In this document: piece by piece, positions 15,339-27,073 of the stretch
How the letters are laid out: every line of letters starts with the position of its first letter
How positions within the stretch are numbered: the stretch's first letter is position 1
The notes under the pieces: model-generated
What the model was told of the DNA's origin: nothing
Database searches by the model: none
What the model saw: only the letters and a program-made list of their open reading frames with translations
From: Spongilla lacustris
Lineage: Eukaryota; Porifera; Demospongiae; Spongillida; Spongillidae
Direction: 5' to 3'
DNA length: 64,000 bases
NCBI GenBank assembly: GCA_949361645.1
Contig: OX442432.1
Location: 7,100,118-7,164,117, forward strand
Program-made: the position numbers and the translations under genes

Positions 15339-16536
15339 CAGTGGCGGATCCAGAGGGGAGACCCGTAATGAAACATTCACTAATAGGAAATTCCGAACAA
15401 AAGAGAAAGATTACTAGCAAGGCAAAAAGGCTTTAACCGAATCGACATTGCATGCATTGAACATTAACTGTTATTAATAATCACATGTATAGTTATTAAC
15501 AGAAGGTTTTACAATCCGGCTACTCTACGTGATTTAAAACGATCGCTACGGCGATTGCTTGTTCTGTGGTTGCGGAATTGATTTTCTTTCGCTCGTCTCT
15601 ATGCAAAATGGATCATAATGCAACCATGCAAGAGGCGATGTAACTTAAAAGTCTTCTCCAATACGGCAATAAACTACAATATCACACTGCACTGTAAAGA
15701 ACAAAACAGGACATTTATAAAAACTCTTACTCAAGTATGCATGCAGTTTTCTTACATTAAAAAGTAAGCATACAGCTATAGTTACTTAGTGCAGCCAAGA
15801 CCACTTGTGGTAGCCGTTGTAAACTACGTAGTACGGGTAGCTTAAAACCGCTTTGTTTGTTAGGTGATTTGATCTCATATGTGGTCAAATTCTTTTGTAT
15901 GGCATGCAGGAAGGGATAATCTAACGACAACCACTAAAGCCATGTTTATGAAGAACTTCAAATTGGTATAATTTTTCATTGGTTTGTGGTCACCTCACCC
16001 AAAATACCTTGGTAACAGTAAACACCTATTTGACGCCTATTTGCGTCTACAGGAATTAATTGGTTAATACCGCAGTTTTGCTTGTGAGGTATAAGCTAGC
16101 GTCTCGCGATCGATTTTAATGTAATTAACTAGCAGCAATTGCTCAGCTAATTCAGTAAATTGATGTATCATGTCAACCTATTTTATTTTATTTTTTGTTG
16201 TTCAGTTACTTAATGGAAAAGTGCAGCGGCAGCCCCGCTGCAGCTCCTACGCCACTGATAGATCCAGCAATTCTTATAAATTGCTGAATTTGATTCATGA
16301 AAATTATATACCATTTCCTTTTTTGCACGCAGTTTTATGTAGTGTTTTGAACATGATATAATAAAAAAGCGTTGGCGTCTGGGGCTCCGCCCCAGACCCC
16401 GATGGGGGAGCTTACAGCGCTCCCCCAGGCCCCCTAGCTAGGCGGGCGGGGTACCCCCTTTCGCACCCTCCCCCTCTTTTATTAATTATTATTAATTAAC
16501 AACCCCCCCTTTTATGAAATCCTGGATCCGCCCCTG
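15339..16536. mobile_element. hAT-like element, 1.2 kb
   Basis: The left end CAGTGGCGGATCCAG and right end CTGGATCCGCCCCTG are imperfect inverted repeats of the widespread CAG(T/G)GGCGGATC hAT type. The flanks share tcag (gtcag left; tcagtcag right), so the target duplication is uncertain. A 3' module (about 16380-16470: GGGGCTCCGCCCCAGACCCC then GGGGGAGCTTACAGCGCTCC) recurs in the element at 40086-41480. No transposase frame. Confidence 0.65.
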
Positions 16537-17070
16537 TCAGTCAGATATACATGTTTGGTATGAAGCAATAATTACGTCCGAGTACACAAGCGTTCCCATG
16601 ACAATACCCATACGTATAATTAGACATTTATGGTATTAACTTGACAAAATGCCTTTACGGGAACGAAAGAGGAGAAAAAAGCGACAAGAGGAATACGTCC
16701 TAAATCGAGACTATGAGTTAGAGTCCTCCCAAGTTCGGTACGATGCTGATGCTGAACAAAGGCGGGCGTCTGCTCGTGACATGTACAGAGCAAATCTGAG
16801 TCGAACCGAGCTTCTAAGAGGTGTCAACAGGAAAAGAATTCTGTTGCGGTGCGAGCTTCTAAGATGCGACGTTATGAACTGAAGTCAGACGAGAAACGAG
16901 CTTCTAAGAGGGAAAGCTTGGCGCGCGAGTTTCGAACTAATGAACAGCTGCAAATGTAACATAACTGTAAACATTGTGTTGCTAGGCAATAAATTAAACA
17001 TGGTATTACAATAAAGGCTGGATTTTATCGTACGATCGTCTACATTGTACTACATGTACTAGTAGTCACT
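16537..17070. other. Intergenic with a degraded basic-repeat protein frame
   Basis: Between the hAT-like element and the foldback element. It holds the remnant described at 16649-16960 and otherwise nothing recognisable. Confidence 0.4.
16649..16960 (+). pseudogene. Remnant of a basic, repeat-rich transposon-associated protein
   Basis: The frame opens MPLRERKRRKKRQEEYVLN and continues with RYDADAEQRRASARDMYRAN, then slips frame; the continuing repeats (SKMRRYELKSDEKRASKRES) end at TAA at about 16960. The style (MP.R.R start, short K/R/A/S/Y-rich repeats) matches the intact frame at 35084-35530. I recall such repeats upstream of transposon enzymes in sponge and cnidarian genomes; that is memory, not a search. 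Confidence 0.4.
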
Positions 17071-17087
17071 TATTAAAAAAAAGAATG

Positions 17088-17362
17088 AAACAAGATATAA
17101 AAAACATTCTCTCTGAGAAAGTTAGTAGCATATAGGATTTGAAGGCAATGGTGGTGTAAAAAGGAAGGGAACAAGGGATTCAGTGGAGATATACAATAAT
17201 TAAGCACTGTATAGAACGTCATTACAATCATTTTGCTAAATATAGGAAGAATTATTGTATATCTCCACTGAATCCCTTGTTCCCTTCCTTTTTACACCAC
17301 CATTGCCTTCAAATCCTATATGCTACTAACTTTCTCAGAGAGAATTGTTTTTATATCTTGTA
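17088..17362. mobile_element. Foldback element E, family TGAAACAAGATAT
   Basis: Two arms of about 110 bp are near-perfect reverse complements and enclose about 45 bp. Each arm begins ACAAGATATAAAAA and contains ATATAGGATTTGAAGG and GGGAACAAGGGATTCAGTGG. The centre includes TTTTGCTAAATA. The element at 37790-38088 shares these landmarks but has different sequence between them. Confidence 0.85.
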
Positions 17363-17673
17363 TAATTATTAAACGCCATGCACACAACAACATAATGTTT
17401 ATTAGTGGTGGGTGGAAAAATCAGATATGCGTTACAACATGATAGTGACAGACTTGCAGGCTGTATTGTATTCATGACACATCATGGGAGTAGGGAACTT
17501 TATGAGGCCTTGTATACAGCAAGTCTGGCGAATTTCCTCCTCCTCTTCTTGACATTGGGTATTCAATGTACATGAAGCACACACTTGATGCTTCAAAATG
17601 CCAAACTATGGATTTTGCACAACAAAAACTACAATCTCTGTTTACAAACGGCTTTATATAGTTCACCATCCCT

Positions 17674-17728
17674 TGCTGGACCTGCCACCATCCCTTGCTG
17701 GACCTGCCACCATCCCTTGCTGGACCTG
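17674..17728. repeat. 22-bp repeat, three copies
   Basis: CATCCCTTGCTGGACCTGCC-type unit, downstream of the gamma-butyrobetaine dioxygenase-like gene. Confidence 0.6.
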
Positions 17729-18004
17729 ACAAGCCTGACTACAAAACAAGCACTTGTTGGAAAATAGTTATTATCTGCCCACAAACTACATCCAGAGAGG
17801 TGTGGCTTGCATGTAGATCTGCATAGCCTCTGTAGCAGTGAAGCCATAAAAATTGCCCCATCAGTGCACAATCAAACTTGCACACAGAGATGTCACATGC
17901 CAATTAATGATTTGGAATGGAGCAGACAACATAAATACTGTACACAAAGGAAACTATCGCTACATGCCTGTTAACTTGTGTTTATAAATATTATATTGAA
18001 ATGT

Positions 18005-18112
18005 TCAACTGAAGCTTTGGTTAAAAACATTCCTGACACCTCCACCAAGATTAAGCTGTCTGGATGTGACCTCAAATGTACTCTTGAATTCATCAATGTT
18101 TACATATGCTCC

Positions 18113-18201
<89 letters not shown>

Positions 18202-19707
18202 AGTAATTGCCTTCAAAGGATGCTCCACCCACCTACCTGAAGGTGCCTAACTCCTCCATTTAGGTCAAATCCATTTCGTCCATGTAGGACCCTTCTGTTG
18301 TTAAACACCAACACTTCCCCTGGGATGAGCCTATGCCAAACCTATTTGAGGACATCATGTGACCAGGAATGACCTATTCAAGGACATCATGTGACCAGGT
18401 ATGGCCTACTCAAGGACATCATGTGACCAGGTATGACCTACTCAAGGACATCATGTGACCAGGTATGACCTACTCAAGGACATCACGTGACCAGGAATGA
18501 CCTACTCAAGGACATCATGTGACCAGGAATGACCTATTCAAGGACATCATGTGACCAGGAATGACCTATTCAAGGACATCATGTGACCAGGTATGACCTA
18601 CTCAAGGACATCATGTGACCAGGTATGACCTACTCAAGGGACCAGGAATGACCTACTCAAGGGACCAGGAATGACCTACTCAAGGGACCAGGAATGACCT
18701 TACTCAAGGGACCAGGAATGACCTACTCAAGGACATCATGTGACCAGGTATGACCTACTCAAGGACATCATGTGACCAGGTATGACCTACTCAAGGACAT
18801 CATGTGACCAGGTATGACCTTGTGTGCCCTACTCTACACTCTAGGGCTTCAACTAAGTTTATTATGAGCAATGACGGTTAGTTACAGCTAGGCATATTGA
18901 CTTACCTTCAGAGCAGAGTTGTGGATTAACTCAGAAAGACAGCAGTAAGCATCATAGTAACGATTAACATCCTCCTGTGTGATGTGTGCATGTGTGCAGT
19001 GTGGTTTGTGTGCAGTGTGGTTTGTGTGCAGTGTGTTGTGTGTGCAATGTGTTGTATGATGTGTGCAGTGTGATTTGTGTGATGTGTGTAGTGTGGTTTG
19101 TGTGATGTGTGCAGTGTGTTGTGTGTGCATGTGAGCATTATGTGTGCTAACTGCTAAGGAACACCACTATACCTTGGAGGCCACAAGAGGTCCCTCAAAA
19201 GCAGGGGCCCAGAAGAACCCTATCACCTGAGGGTGGGGTTGGTATGGAGGAGGTGGGGTATGGAGGAGGTGAGGGTGGGGCTTGATACCACAGCTACATT
19301 TAGTGCAACTTCACATGCAACCATCATCATACCCTCCCACTTAAGCCATCCTTCCACCCCCCAGCCATCCTTCCACCCCCCCAGCCATCCTTCCACCCCC
19401 CAGCCATCCTTCCACCCCCCAGCCATCCTTCCACCCCCCAGCCATCCTTCCACCCCCCAGCCATCCTTCCACCCCCCAGCCATCCTTCCACCCCCCAGCC
19501 ATCCTTCCACCCCCCAGCCACACAAAACCTCACAAAGGTCACCTTTCTGTGGTGGTTAACTGTTATGTGAGGTCTTCTGTACACCATGTGGACAGGGTTC
19601 TGCCTGGGGAGGAGGAAGGACAAGTCTTATGTACACTATTATGTCGCTTCACCCTGTGTACACACACACACACACACATACACATACACATACACACACA
19701 AACACAT

Positions 19708-19739
<32 letters not shown>

Positions 19740-22548
19740 CACACACACACACACTGCCTTGTGCTGTTCTTCTACAATGGCTGGACTGCCAATACTTCAA
19801 TCACCATCCCCTTTGCTGTACTACTAACAGTTCAAGATGGACCAAACCTTAAATAATAATAATTCATAATGGTAACTAACCTCATCAATAACCTCCCAAG
19901 GAAAATAAATCGAAGTGATTGCACACAAAGATTAAAAGCAACTAAGGGTGTACCATACAACAAGATTAAGAGCAATGGTGGAACATTACCATGGTGATGG
20001 TGGAACATTACCATGGTGATGGTGGAACATTACCATGGTGATGGTGGAACATTACCATGGTGATGGTGGAACATTACCATGGTGATGGTGGAACATTACC
20101 ATGGTGATGGTGGAACATTACCATGGTGATGGTGGAACATTACCATGGTGATGGTGGAACATTACCATGGTGATGGTGGAACATTACCATGGTGATGGTG
20201 GAACATTACCATGGTGATGGTGGAACATTACCATGGTGATGGTGGAACATTACCATGGTGATGGTAGAGCATAACCATACAACCAGTACCATACAACATG
20301 GCATGCTAAACAGATTTTGACTTCTTAAAAAATGGTGTCTTGCTCGAAAAATGTTTCCTGGGTTAAAAAATCTGACTTGATCAAATGATACAAAGGATCT
20401 TGAGATATGTGTTTTGTGGACTGAGGACTTGGTGCAGTAGTGAAGTGATGGACTTTATAACAGTACGTGTTGACAAATGTTAGGTCAAAACACTGTGCAA
20501 TTAGTATTGTTAACTGAGTACTGTTAACCCCTCAAATATCGTTAACTAGCTTTCTTCTTCACCAATGAGGAAGTGAAGTGCTGAGGTGATAAAAACAGGA
20601 GATGCTTTTTCACTAGGCAACAATAGGAAGGTGCATACAAACAAACCCCACAGATAAGTATTCTAAAATGGCGACAGTATCAACCATTGGCACTGACTAC
20701 ATGGAAATCAGTAAAGCCTAGGGGGCAGCGGGGGCCGGATGCAGGGGGCAGGGTGTGGGGGGCAGCGAGGGCAGGGTGTGGGGGGCAGCGGGGGCAGGAT
20801 GCAGGGGGCAGGGTGTGGGGGGCAGCGGGGGCAGGATGAAGGGGGCAGGGTGTGGGGGCAGCGGGGGCAGGGGGTAGGGTGTGGGGGGCAGCGGGGGCAG
20901 GATGAAGGGGGCAGGGTGTGGGGGCAGCGGGGGCAGGATGAAGGGGGCAGGGTGTGGGGGGCAGCGGGGGCAGGATGCAGGGGGCAGGGTGTGGGGGCAG
21001 CGGGGGCAGGGGGTAGGGTGTGGGGGGCAGCGGGGGCAGGATGAAGGGGGCAGGGTGTGGGGGCAGCGGGGGCAGGATGAAGGGGGCAGGGTGTGGGGGG
21101 CAGCGGGGGCAGGATGCAGGGGGCAGGGTGTGGGGGCAGCGGGGGCAGGATGAAGGGGGCAGGGTGTGGGGGGCAGCGGGGGCAGGATGAAGGGGGCAGG
21201 GTGTGGGGGGCAGCGGGGGCAGGATGAAGGGGGCAGGGTGTAGGGGGCAGCGGGGGCAGGGTGTGGGGGGCAGCGGGGGCAGGATGAAGGGGCACGTATT
21301 CATCTACATGTAATAGCACTTGATGCCACATTCTGAATATTTTAATTTTTTTTTCTCTGCAATACAGTTTTAACTAAAGTTTGGTACACTGCAAATGTAA
21401 AGCACGACAAACTGTGCAACTTTAAAATGTCAACCCCGAGGCTCTCTCTCTGGTAAGTGACATAACCACACCTTTGCTATGGCGGACTCCTCTGTAGCCA
21501 CTGCTCTAGCTCTGTGTACGGGGCACAACCAGAAAGCCCAAAGACCAGCTGTTTTTGTTGGGGCTTTCCCTTTGCAAGCTTTGTTGCAAAAAAAAACCCA
21601 ACCACTACGATTTGGTTATGGTAAGCACAGTAAGGGCAACTTAATGATGGTATCCGGTATTTGAGGGGTTAAAAATTCAAGCAAACAATAAACACCAATT
21701 AAGACCATACATGTACCACTTACAGATCTCACGAATACAATTGTATGGGGCCTTCGAAAACTATTCCTTCATTACCTTTCATAATGGATCTTCTGAAACG
21801 TGGCAGGTACGGTCACAAGGGTGTCATAATGTCCCGGGTGCCTCCTCTTTAGCTCATCGAGGACAGGAAGTGAGTCCAACAGGACACTCTCTCCTCCAAC
21901 AACACAGTCATCAAACCTAATGATACAAGGAACGGTACGTACACATGCACATGTGTGTGTGTGCGATTGTGTTGCCTTGGTTACTTAAAACAGTGCAGCA
22001 GCTGCAGACCAGGTGGGGACTCATAGTAGGCCAAGTCCATGTGAAGGTCCAACTTAACAGGGCTATAGGCCACGTTGATGGGCTTAGGGGTAGACACCAC
22101 GTCAAAAACCTGGAGAGTTGAACTAGATGAAATAATGGATCTGCTTCATGTGAACATTATTGCAAATACGAAAGTGAAAATAGTGAAGCTTAAGTACTAC
22201 TTAGGCTACTTACTACATGTTAAGGAAAGACTTTATCTATTTGCTACTTGAACTAATGTTCACATGAATCCATCATTTGTGAACTACTGAAACGTGTCCC
22301 TGCTGTCATGGCAACCAACCCCTTCTCCAAAAGGCTCACCTCACCATATATGGTCGTCTGGACGTGCCCAAAGATGCCCTCTACCACCTTTTACATGAAG
22401 ATGCAAATAAGCCACATGACATCATGTGACATCATGTGACATCTTGTGCAAAGGTAACCTTCTTGACTTCATTTTCACGAGCAGGAGCTCCAGTAATCAG
22501 GCACATTCCAAAGTCATTGAGATATTTCAGGAAACTGCAATACAAATA

Positions 22549-22600
<52 letters not shown>

Positions 22601-22635
22601 CACTGAGTAACTAATATGAAATTTTCACATCCATG

Positions 22636-22713
<78 letters not shown>

Positions 22714-23287
22714 ACACCTCCATAAGCCATGTCTGGTTTCAGAGTTAAGTTCACTGTGGCTAATACGGGGAAGCGCTGACTGTGGGCAGCGGGGGTAAAT
22801 GTGGTTGGTGCAGTGGGCGTGGGACTTACTGCTACAGGCGGGTCCTGTGTAGCGGTAAGAATGCTATCCCTCAGACGTTGGACCGAAACGAACCCGCTGT
22901 GTTGAGCACCGCTAGTGTACCGCCACTTGACTGGAATGAGTCCGTCTGTTCGGCAAAAATACGTTAAATACACACGCCCACTAGTCCTCCGTTTATACCT
23001 GTAGCGCCATCTGAGCTAATGCTGAGGTTAGGTGAAAGTTCAGTGACGTCCATGACCTTCTGCCCAGTGTGTGGTTGCCTGCACTCAGAACACTCGCAGT
23101 TATGTCGCAACCAGACAGCATTATAGCTGTTCTGAGCCCCGTCAGGCCACGTGATTGCTAGTTCCTTTCCGTTTATGGTAACCAGCGATTGAATGAAACG
23201 TCTGACGTAGTGACTACCTGAACAGCCGCTGGTGACACGACGAAGCGTACATGTATTTACGAACTTGAGCCCAAAGCGCTGAAACAT
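18005..23287 (-). CDS. BBOX1: Gamma-butyrobetaine dioxygenase-like (2-oxoglutarate/Fe(II) oxygenase)
   Basis: Twelve exons: 22999-23287, 22830-22945, 22718-22779, 22459-22534, 22340-22387, 21985-22109, 21776-21916, 19543-19613, 19173-19226, 18906-18974, 18237-18341 and 18005-18112; about 420 residues. The start MFQRFGLKFVNT is basic and hydrophobic, fitting a mitochondrial presequence. The N-terminal GBBH domain has NAVWLRHNCECSECRQP with the cysteine/histidine zinc ligands. The catalytic core shows LDLHMD (HxD iron ligands), RRPHITVN, and the distal iron histidine in NNRRVLHGRNGF, then RHLQGAYVNIDEF. The family hydroxylates gamma-butyrobetaine (or trimethyllysine in the sister enzyme TMLHE) in carnitine synthesis; the C-terminal GAY.N.DE pattern favours the butyrobetaine branch. 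Introns 7-11 are stuffed with minisatellites. Confidence 0.85.
18115..18200. repeat. (AC)n microsatellite, about 43 units
   Basis: Pure dinucleotide run directly before the acceptor of the last BBOX1-like exon; on the transcript it is a (TG)n tract ending at CAG. Confidence 0.95.
18345..18820. repeat. 32-bp minisatellite containing CATGTGACC
   Basis: About 14 copies of AAGGACATCATGTGACCAGG plus ATGACCTACTC-type sequence, with a block of shortened units at about 18640-18720. In intron 10 of the BBOX1-like gene. Confidence 0.9.
19350..19518. repeat. 19-bp minisatellite AGCCATCCTTCCACCCCCC
   Basis: Nine copies in intron 8 of the BBOX1-like gene. Confidence 0.9.
19660..19755. repeat. (AC)n-rich microsatellite
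   Basis: Interrupted AC/ATAC repeat in intron 7 of the BBOX1-like gene. Confidence 0.85.
19972..20268. repeat. 22-bp minisatellite ATGGTGGAACATTACCATGG+TG
   Basis: About thirteen nearly perfect copies. Each unit contains the internal palindrome CATTACCATGGTGATG-like core (CCATGG). Confidence 0.9.
20715..21290. repeat. G-rich minisatellite, about 35-bp units
   Basis: Units built from GGGGCAGCGGGGGCAGGATG and GGGGGCAGGGTGTG. Dense G runs on the plus strand could form G-quadruplexes. Located in intron 7 of the BBOX1-like gene. Confidence 0.9.
22551..22710. repeat. Two adjacent (AC)n microsatellites
   Basis: 22551-22595 and 22636-22710, in intron 3 of the BBOX1-like gene. Confidence 0.95.
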
Positions 23288-23484
23288 GGTAGGGGTCGGA
23301 TAACACTCCTGGAGTGGATAATTAGAACTAACGCCCACTCAGTTTGAGCTCAACCCCATAATTTTTTAAAAAATAATATTATTCATGATAAAATTCGGCC
23401 TGCGGAATGCCTTAAAAAAAAACACACACACACAGTACTCCCAGGTGGGCAGAGGTGATTCATCTTGCTGGTTGGACAGGCCTG

Positions 23485-24549
23485 TCATCTGCTGCAGCCC
23501 ATCCCTTCTTGAGGCCACTGGTCCAGACCTTCACTGCAGGGCATCGGTGCACACCGAACCAAGCAATCACAGTCCTCTCCACTGATGTTGGTCTCACTCT
23601 CCCCTATCATTTGAAGGGACTCTCCCTGCACATCTTCACTTTCATGCTGCTTTTCAGCAATGCACTCATCAAAGAATCCTAGAAATTCAATGCAGTAACC
23701 CTTTTTTTTTTGGCCAACATGATATGTCAAGCCCTCACTTTTCAAATTGCTGGCATGTACTTCAAATTGGGGGTTAACCATTGAACCAATACTCTTCAAA
23801 GTCTGACGACATGTGAGTTTGGTTGGTATGGTGGTGTGGTCAGTTGGGTGGTACATGTAGGTTGGTATGGTGGTGTGGTCAGTTGGGTGGTACATGTAGG
23901 TTGGTATGGTGGTGTGGTCAGTTGGGTGGTACATGTAGGTTGGTATGGTGGTGTGGTCAGTTGGGTGGTACATGTAGGTGGTGTGGTGGTATGTTAGTAG
24001 GCATGTTGTGGTTCATTACCTTGTCCAATCTCTTAAAGCTATCCTCAGCCTGCTGGAACCTCTGCTCTGCCTTGACTCTCTTGTGGTACTCCTCCCGCCA
24101 TCTCGCAGTGTTAGTACTCCTCTCCTGGGCCACTTGCTGAAGGAGGGAAATGTGTGCATTAGGGATGAGTGTCTAGGTGTGTGAGTGTCTTGGTGTGTGT
24201 GTCTTTTACATGTGTTATTTATACAGGTGCTAACACATTTGTGTAATTACTAACAGCTATTGATAGGGAATTAAAAGTTGTCAACAAGGTAATGTGCATC
24301 ACTACACCACAGCCAAGGTTTTATGCCTAACCAACAAACACCCACCTCCAAATTCTGCTGGAGTGAGACAGCAGTATCAGCCATTCGTTTCTTCTCCTCT
24401 TCCAATAGTTTGGCTGCATGCATCTGTTCTCTAAGCCTTTGGTAAAGAGAATTAGCAACACTTTAAAAACACTCCACAGGCAAGTAATCTTTCATCTAAA
24501 CAAACCACAAAACAAAACACTTGTCAAAACACTTGTCAAAACACTTGTC

Positions 24550-24594
<45 letters not shown>

Positions 24595-24720
24595 ACACAC
24601 ACACACACACACATATGCACCCACAGCCTACCTCAAAGAAGCCACCTCCTTCTCCCTCTCCAACTGCTTCCTCTTATCCTCAAGGGACTGGGGGAGGGGC
24701 AGGTGTGTTGGTGCAGACAT

Positions 24721-24767
<47 letters not shown>

Positions 24768-26283
24768 ACCCATGCTCTCTCACATACACATACATCAATG
24801 TCCTCCTTCAGAGAAGCTGTTGTCTTTGCCAGCTTAGCCTTCTCCTCATCCAGTTCTTTGGCCTGCTGTTCTTTTTCCTGCAGCTCAGCCAAAACCTTTT
24901 GTCTTTGTTGTTCCATCAGCTGCAGGGTTTTATATACCATATGATGCAACACTCCCTCCCTCCCTCCCTCCCTCCCTCCCCCTCCCTTCCTCCCTCCCTC
25001 TCCCTTCCTCCCTCCCTCCCCTCCCTTCCTCCATTCCTCCCCCTTTCTTCCTTCCTCCCTCCCTTCCTCCCTCCCTCCCTCCCTCCCTGTGGCATGGCAT
25101 GGTGTTGTGTAATCAGGACACACCCATTACCTCTGCTTTGGTCTCCAAGCTTTGTATGTGTACAGCCAAGGAGTCCTTCTCCTGCTGGATCTTGGACATG
25201 GTTGCCAGAGTGCTCTGAAGCTCACTATAAATAAAATACATCATTAATAATATGATGATGTCATACTGGTTAGTCACACAGTTGTGTGGTCTCCTTCTCA
25301 GTCCTCAGGTCTTTTGCAGCTTCCTCAATCATCCTCTTTTCAGCTTCTAGCTTGGCTGCTAGAGCCTCCAGTTCCTTTATATGGGGAGGGAAGAGGGAGA
25401 GAGGGGTGGGGAACATGGAATAACAGGCAAAGCCACGCCAATTCTTACAGCTTTCTTTTCCTTCTCTATGACAAGGGCAGATGCCTCCTCATTAAGCTTA
25501 TCTAAGGTGGGGAGGGGAGAGGTGAATGTAGCAAGCCAGAGCTGGGAAACACACACCAATGGTCTGCTTCATCTCCTGGGCCACCTGTTCGGTCTTCTGT
25601 TCCATCTGGTGGATGATGGTATCCCCAACCTGTGCATTCTTCCAGGTACTGATTATAAAAACGGACGCATCGTGATGTCACGGACAGCCCTGGTGAGCAC
25701 TCTCACACTCTACCAGCGTCTTGCAATGCCTTCATCCACTCGCTGCATTCCACGTCACTCTGCGCTCCGATTACGAGTTCACCCTAACGTTCCGAGGGAA
25801 GAATGGTCACTTATCTCCATGCCCTGCCCCCGCCCCGCTTCATCCCGCGCCTATGAACTCCCGGGGGATACATCACCTTGAAATTCTCATGGCTGATTCG
25901 GATGGCGTATTTTTGAGCACCACACACGCTTTCTTCGACCTTGCATCCTCCTAGCGGTATAACTCCCTGCAAACATTGGGCGCGTGCCACTGCAGTCCCG
26001 GCTCCAAGGAAACGCCTACCTTAGGATGGTTGTTGAAGTATTGCAAAGTGCTGAATACCTTCGCATATTCCTCCGGATAGTAAAGAAGAAAACCCTCCTT
26101 CACTATAAAGAATCTGGAAAACAAAAAACATTTTCCTTCAGTGGGAGGCTGCGCTGTGTAGTACCGTCTTTGCCACTTGGTGGACTGGTGTCCAAAAGGT
26201 TTCTTAAAAAGCATTCCGGAGTGCTGTACTTTCGCATCGCTGATGTCGCAGTGCGATTCTTCGTCAATTGAGAGCGACGACAT
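23485..26283 (-). CDS. PLEKHD1: PLEKHD1-like PH and coiled-coil protein, copy B
   Basis: Inverted paralog of the gene at 3734-9136, with the same exon plan. First exons: 26165-26283 (MSSLSIDEESHCDISDAKVQ...), 26020-26113, 25877-25966, 25707-25783 and 25557-25648. PH-domain motifs are [34 protein letters not shown] and GVIPLGGC; then TWKNAQVGD. The coiled coil follows, and the last exon starts FFDECIAEKQ and ends at a TGA at 23485. It lacks the PVVAPDQ repeats. Exons 1-4 and 12-14 differ clearly from copy A (for example QVAQERSTNTARWREEY versus QVAQEKQVSETKWKEER), whereas exons 5 to mid-8 and 9-11, including introns, are nearly identical. Its start is about 240 bp from a possible divergent gene at 26526. 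Confidence 0.88.
23815..23980. repeat. 39-bp minisatellite, four copies
   Basis: Unit GTTGGTATGGTGGTGTGGTC plus AGTTGGGTGGTACATGTAG, in an intron of PLEKHD1 copy B. The minus strand is open across it. Confidence 0.85.
24552..24790. repeat. (AC)n microsatellites in PLEKHD1-B
   Basis: Runs at 24552-24612 and 24722-24770. The second corresponds to the (TG)n in copy A intron 9. Confidence 0.9.
24953..25088. repeat. (CCCT)n microsatellite
   Basis: Counterpart of the (GGGA)n tract of copy A; it marks one edge of the second high-identity patch. Confidence 0.85.
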
Positions 26284-26525
26284 TTTCCCACACACACAAT
26301 TTGCAGTTTTGCAACAACTACGCACAATATACGGAGACGTGTCTATGTTGTCGAAAACAAACAAAAAAACTATACGTCGATAAAAACAAAGATAAATTGT
26401 TATGCTTAAGTGCAGTACGGTGTTGCGTAGTGGAATTGCGAGCCCCGCCCACATACTTAATACATGTATAGTCTTTTCGAGTGATAATTTATTCATAGCT
26501 TGTCGCCATTTTGACGGGCATAAAA

Positions 26526-26710
26526 ATGGCGGAGCCGGAGATCACAGCTATGAATAAATTGCGCCCGAAATTACGGAAAAGCATTCAAACACTAAAACGG
26601 AATGTTACGAAATACGGTGGCCTGGTCGCGATTTGCGGACGTGCACACATGCACATCTCAGAGCCGGCGGAAGGTCTAAAATTCAACCCAGGCAAGAGGA
26701 GGGGTGTCAA
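26526..26710 (+). CDS. Possible first exon of an unidentified gene
   Basis: An ATG at 26526 (MAEPEITAMNKLRPKLRKSI...) opens a frame that reaches a donor-like gtgagg at 26711. The segment after VTKYG matches the foldback satellite unit at 27074-27590 (ATTTGCGGACGTGCACACAT), so the exon may have been altered by that repeat. A further exon-like stretch lies at 27732-27805 (KDPELRLDSLITEQLACVYE) and is interrupted by the element at 27811. Product not recognised. Confidence 0.3.
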
Positions 26711-26770
26711 GTGAGGGGAGGGAGCGGGAGGGGGGTGTGCCCGCGCGGAGTATACATGTATGTCATGAAT

Positions 26771-26835
26771 TAGTCTCGTACCCAGACCCAAGTGTACGCA
26801 GCATGTTCGTTACGTACACTTGGATCTGGGTACGA
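26771..26835. mobile_element. Short foldback remnant of the Mutator-like TIR
   Basis: TAGTCTCGTACCCAGACCC followed after about 15 bp by the inverse copy (CTTGGATCTGGGTACGA). It is the same TIR as at 12179 and 57217, collapsed to about 65 bp, with the right end truncated. Confidence 0.65.
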
Positions 26836-27073
26836 TAATTTTTTTAATATAGTACGTACATGTATAGCTTTGCAATAATTATATCACCACATAATCGGAT
26901 ATCATTGCATGGATGCCACTCAAAGGTGCACATGATACAATAACACAAGTCACGAAAGGTTTAATTTATCACGAAGCGAATTACATGCATGTATATTTAT
27001 TTATTTATTTATTTTTTAAGCCCAAAACTCTACCCAGGCAATTGCCTGAGTTGCCTAGTGGGCTCCGCCGGCC

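Noticed and set aside
20680..21331. 207-codon proline/cysteine-rich frames on the minus strand
   Set aside because: G-rich minisatellite inside a BBOX1-like intron; no splice or homology support.
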